Below, in pieces: positions 61,201 through 64,000 of a stretch of 64,000 bases of DNA. A program made the translations under genes and the position numbers. The DNA comes from Planctomycetota bacterium. Its GTDB lineage: Bacteria; Planctomycetota; Phycisphaerae; Phycisphaerales; UBA1924. The notes beneath the pieces are model-generated. The model saw only the letters and a list, made by a program, of their open reading frames with translations. It made no database searches and was not told where the DNA came from. Positions within the stretch are counted from its first letter, which is position 1, and every line of letters begins with the position of its first letter. The stretch lies in contig JAFEBP010000011.1 in assembly GCA_018242605.1 (NCBI GenBank), positions 1 to 64,000 on the forward strand, written 5' to 3'.

Positions 61201-62757
61201 ATGAATCGTTCTGCTGCTATCGGTCTGTCATGTGGTCTGCTCGCGGCGTGCGTCGCCAACGCCCAGACCTTCAACCGCGTCATCGGGCTCAACGGGAACG
61301 AGACGGCCAACGGCGTGGCCCACACCCGCGACGGCGGGTACGTCACGGTCGGCACGATCGCCGAACCGCCCCCCACCGCCGACCGCGCGGACATCCTGGT
61401 CGTCAAGTACGACGACCTGGGCAACGTCCAGTGGGTCAGCCGGTTCGGCGGGCAGGGCGCCGACATCGGATACAGCGTGCAGCAGACCCGGGACGGCGGG
61501 TACATCGTCGGCGCCGAGACCGACAGCAACGGCCCGCTGCTGAACCTGGCGCTGCTGCGGCTGGACCCCGCGGGCGGGTACATGTGGTCGTGGGTGTACG
61601 AGGGCGATCTCTCTGGAGAGGACGGCGTGTACTCGGCGGGCGGGTGCGGCGTCGCCGCCCGCGAGGCGCTGGAAGGCTTTGTGCTCACGGGGCGCAAGCG
61701 CATCTCGCAGACCAACCAGGCCGGCGTGCTGGTGAGCACCGCGCCAACGGGGGCTCCGCTGTGGAACCTGCGGTACATCGATCCTCGCTTCAGCGAGCGG
61801 ACGATGATGGGCTTTGCCGATGTGAAGGTGGACGCCAACGGGACGTACGTCGTGGTGGGCACAGAGCAGACCGGGGGCATCGGCAGCGCCAACCCGGACC
61901 TGGACCCGATCCTGCTGCGGGTCACCCCGGCGGGCGCGCCGATGTGGGCGAGGAACTACCGGATGTTCGTCGCGAATCCCAACTCGGTCGAGCACGCCTC
62001 GGGCGACGGCCTGGACCTCTGCCGCAACGGCGATATCGTCTTTGACGGCCGCAGCGACCTTGGCAACTCCGGGACGGTCAACCTCCAGGCGACGCGCACC
62101 GACGCCAACGGCAACATCCGATGGTCGCAGGCGCACCTGCGGCTGGGTTCCTCGTTCCGGTCGATCCGCGAGGACGAGCGGCTGACCATCGCGGCGGGCG
62201 GCTGGGCGGGCCCGAGCAGCGCGAGCAACGCGATGCTGCTGGTGATGGCGCCGGGGACGGGGCTGGCGGTCTTCAACCGGCAGTACGACTACATGCCGGT
62301 CGCCAACGGCATGGTCGACACCCCGCTCACGCCCGGCTACGTGATGTGCGGCAACACGCTGTTCCCGACATCGCTGGGCTTCGGCAATCAGGACATCGAA
62401 CTGATCAAGACCGATCCCGCGGGCTTTGTCGGGTGCCTGGACCAGACGATCGAGACGGCTTCGGTGCGTCCGTCGGTCGAGCCCCCGCTGTTCCAGCCGG
62501 TGCCGACGCAGCAGGCTGCGACGTTCTGGCAGGGTCAGTTCCGCCGCTGGCAGTTGCGGGATGAGCACCTCTGCCGGCCGTGCCCGACCTGCCCCGCGGA
62601 CTTCAACCAGGACGGGGGCGTGGACGGGTCGGACGTGAACGACTTCTTCGATTCCTGGGCGCTGGGCCTGCCGTGCGCTGACGTGAACCAGGACGGGGGC
62701 GTAGATGGGGCGGACGTCGGGTACTTCTTCCACTTCTGGCAGGCCGGCGGCTGCTGA
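61201..62757 (+). CDS. Secreted beta-propeller-like protein with GC-type dockerin
   Basis: I start at the ATG at 61201, 8 bases after GGGAG; ATG 61195 is an alternative. The 518-residue product has a signal peptide (MNRSAAIGLSCGLLAACVANAQ). The body contains repeated blades with TRDGGYVTVGTI, TRDGGYIVGAETD and GDGLDLCRNGDIVFDG, typical of a beta-propeller-like extracellular repeat family, with 'D(I)LVVKYDDLGNVQW' strands. It ends with a dockerin pair, DFNQDGGVDGSDVNDFF and DVNQDGGVDGADVGYFF, and a terminal Gly-Cys. It is exported, and the dockerin probably attaches it to an unknown partner. A strong terminator follows. Confidence 0.83.
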   Translation: MNRSAAIGLSCGLLAACVANAQTFNRVIGLNGNETANGVAHTRDGGYVTVGTIAEPPPTADRADILVVKYDDLGNVQWVSRFGGQGADIGYSVQQTRDGGYIVGAETDSNGPLLNLALLRLDPAGGYMWSWVYEGDLSGEDGVYSAGGCGVAAREALEGFVLTGRKRISQTNQAGVLVSTAPTGAPLWNLRYIDPRFSERTMMGFADVKVDANGTYVVVGTEQTGGIGSANPDLDPILLRVTPAGAPMWARNYRMFVANPNSVEHASGDGLDLCRNGDIVFDGRSDLGNSGTVNLQATRTDANGNIRWSQAHLRLGSSFRSIREDERLTIAAGGWAGPSSASNAMLLVMAPGTGLAVFNRQYDYMPVANGMVDTPLTPGYVMCGNTLFPTSLGFGNQDIELIKTDPAGFVGCLDQTIETASVRPSVEPPLFQPVPTQQAATFWQGQFRRWQLRDEHLCRPCPTCPADFNQDGGVDGSDVNDFFDSWALGLPCADVNQDGGVDGADVGYFFHFWQAGGC

Positions 62758-62785
62758 AGATTTGGTCACGGGATTGGATTTCGGG

Positions 62786-62819
62786 GCACGCCCGGCCGAA
62801 CGGCCGGGCGTGCTTTTTT
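62786..62819 (+). terminator. Rho-independent terminator after the dockerin gene
   Basis: GCACGCCCGGCC (62786-62797) pairs perfectly with GGCCGGGCGTGC (62802-62813), a 12-bp stem with the tetraloop GAAC, followed by six T. It marks the end of the 61.2-62.8 kb transcript. Confidence 0.9.
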
Positions 62820-64000
62820 CACGATCGGAGTCGGTTCGCGTGGTGCGCCGAGTAGCGGCGGTGCTTTTGAAGTTTTGGTGTTGGGGGGGCAACGAGAGTT
62901 ATTGGGACTTGGGGTTGCCACACGGACACCGAGCGGGTGGGCGACCGGGAAGTCGGAGCCGTGCGCGGGGCGCATGAATTTTTGGTCGCGTGCGTGCTGC
63001 TGTGAGCGGAGTTTGGAGGAGGGTGCCGCGACGCGCGGGAGGGACACTGGGCGGCATGGCTTTGCCGGGGGGTCATCAGGCATGACGAAGGGGTCGCGAG
63101 TAGGAACGGATGAACTTTTGGTGGCGAGTACGAGTTGTGGGAAGTGCGAGTGAGGTCGAGCGGCCAAGGCAATCCTCGGGTGTTCGGATGAACTTTTGGT
63201 GGTGTTGGGCCCGCCATGCGCGTGGAAGCGGAGCGGCGGGATCGGGTGGTGCGGGCGGGAAACCGGTAACGGGTACAGGTCGGAGCGCATGAACTTTTGG
63301 TCGCGTGCGACGCGGTGACACAGGAAGTGTGTTATTGCGACGTGTGGGGGATGCGGTCCGGGGCGAAACGTGATGATGAACTTTTGGTGTACCGCCCTCT
63401 CGCGAGAAGGAGGGGCATCGAGACACCGCCGCGTCGATACGGGTATCCGGGAGTCTTGGGTTCTCAAAGAGCGATGACGGGTGATACGCGGCTGGTTCGG
63501 CTCGCGGCGGGAGATTGTGCGGATGGGCACTATTTGAGCGCACGCAGACGGTCGGCATTGGGGCGCCTGGAACGCGGCGATGTTGGTGTCCCCGAGGGGA
63601 GCCACCACTTCCGGGCACGCTCGCTTGAGGAATGTCGCACATAGAGCCCCGGATGGTGACGAGGCATATGCAAGGCTGCCGGCGGCGGTTGAAACGCAAC
63701 GGCACATTCGGCTGAGGTTGCTTCGGTTCGCCGGCATCGTGCTTGCAACTCCACAGCAACGAACGGCGATTGAGGTCAAGCCACAGAACGCTCGGCTCTT
63801 GCGCACGATGTCCTACGTGGTATCGCAATGCTCAGCGGCGGAAGCGACGAGCATGGCGGGCGCGAGCACGTTAACGCGTTGGTTGGCCTGGGTGAGAATC
63901 ATTCAGGAGCGGCGATGAAAGCGCGGCGTTGTCCCGTTCCACGCCGAGTCGTTCAGCTCAGTGCCAGAGTATCCAAGCCGGAGCAATCCGAACCGCTCCT
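62820..64000. other. Region without a recognisable gene at the right end of the window
   Basis: After the last terminator, about 1.18 kb carries no reading frame that resembles a known family on either strand. Frames of up to 346 residues exist on the minus strand but have compositions of low credibility (repeated QKFMR/KSSS from the motif cluster). The part from about 63400 to 64000 has several short overlapping frames and no ribosome site I trust. It may be a decayed gene region or non-coding. Confidence 0.35.
62868..63390 (+). repeat. Cluster of six copies of the motif ATGAAYTTTTGGT
   Basis: Close copies of ATGAAYTTTTGGT begin at about 62868 (a degenerate copy, TGAAGTTTTGGTG), 62974, 63109, 63188, 63290 and 63375, all on the plus strand. 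Copies at 62972 and 63288 share GCATGAAyTTTTGGTCGCG and more on the right. The copies are 79-135 bases apart, so the cluster is not a regular array. Read as coding, the core would begin MNFW or MNFWWR in several short frames that end quickly, or spell DELLV in another frame. The function is unknown. Confidence 0.7.

Noticed and set aside
62868..63390. CRISPR array interpretation of the short repeats
   Set aside because: Repeats are only about 13-23 bases, spacing varies from 79 to 135 bases, and no cas genes are present.
63076..63828. Minus-strand frame of 250 codons in the right-end region
   Set aside because: It contains repeated peptides from the short motif cluster and no domain signature; another overlapping frame of similar length exists.

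Overview
The window is GC-rich chromosomal DNA that most resembles a planctomycete of the Phycisphaerae type. The evidence is family-level and was read from the sequence alone. Four secreted proteins end in the duplicated 'DxNxDGGVDGxDV' repeat (GC-type dockerin) seen in that class. Three pseudopilin-like genes carry the prepilin FTLIELL leader or its C-terminal remnant, with H-x9-DG-type tails in some. Two proteins have PEP-CTERM-like tails, and one has the planctomycete LEPR-type N-terminal motif. An LpxD gene and two LptF/G permeases indicate a diderm envelope with LPS. MqnE indicates menaquinone made by the futalosine route.

Layout. 1-3.2 kb: end of a pseudopilin, a D-2-hydroxyacid dehydrogenase and a secreted serine hydrolase. 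3.2-11 kb (minus strand): glycosyltransferase and P1B-4 metal ATPase (overlapping), a class II amidotransferase, a small basic protein, a nitrilase-fold protein translationally coupled to a DctA-like symporter, then a pseudopilin. 12.4-14.8 kb (minus): ChaA-type antiporter and a YeiH-type transporter. 15-18.4 kb: a 1106-residue fusion of an LCAT-like lipase, a middle domain and a CHAT caspase-like protease. 18.5-22.6 kb: livHMGF without a binding protein. 22.6-27.9 kb: LptF/G, GT39 transferase, PAP2 phosphatase and LptF/G in one tight operon. 28-32 kb: a very large hybrid histidine kinase. 32-35.7 kb: citryl-CoA-lyase-like protein, tRNA-Gln, NeuB-like synthase and LpxD. 35.9-46.4 kb: secreted dockerin, PEP-CTERM and LEPR proteins around a DNA repair/modification cluster (short UvrC, adenine methylase, amidotransferase, DNA glycosylase). 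46.4-51.5 kb: MqnE, a Zn-ribbon membrane protein, phenylalanine hydroxylase, an Nfu-like protein and a lipoprotein. 52.7-60 kb: an operon for beta-glucan oligosaccharide use (GH94 phosphorylase, pseudopilin, membrane protein, ABC transporter) behind a consensus-like promoter with a LacI-type operator. 60-62.8 kb: PEP-CTERM and dockerin proteins. 62.8-64 kb: no convincing gene, but a cluster of a short repeated motif.

How the genes work together. The Lpt/GT39/PAP2 operon, LpxD and the NeuB-like enzyme point to LPS or surface-glycan synthesis and modification. The GH94 operon couples import of a sugar to its phosphorolysis. The short UvrC, adenine methylase and glycosylase form a DNA maintenance cluster. 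The most striking single gene is the lipase-CHAT fusion, which looks like a self-contained protease-controlled lipase effector. That role is inference. The nitrilase-fold protein and the short-motif cluster at the right end are the other unexplained elements.
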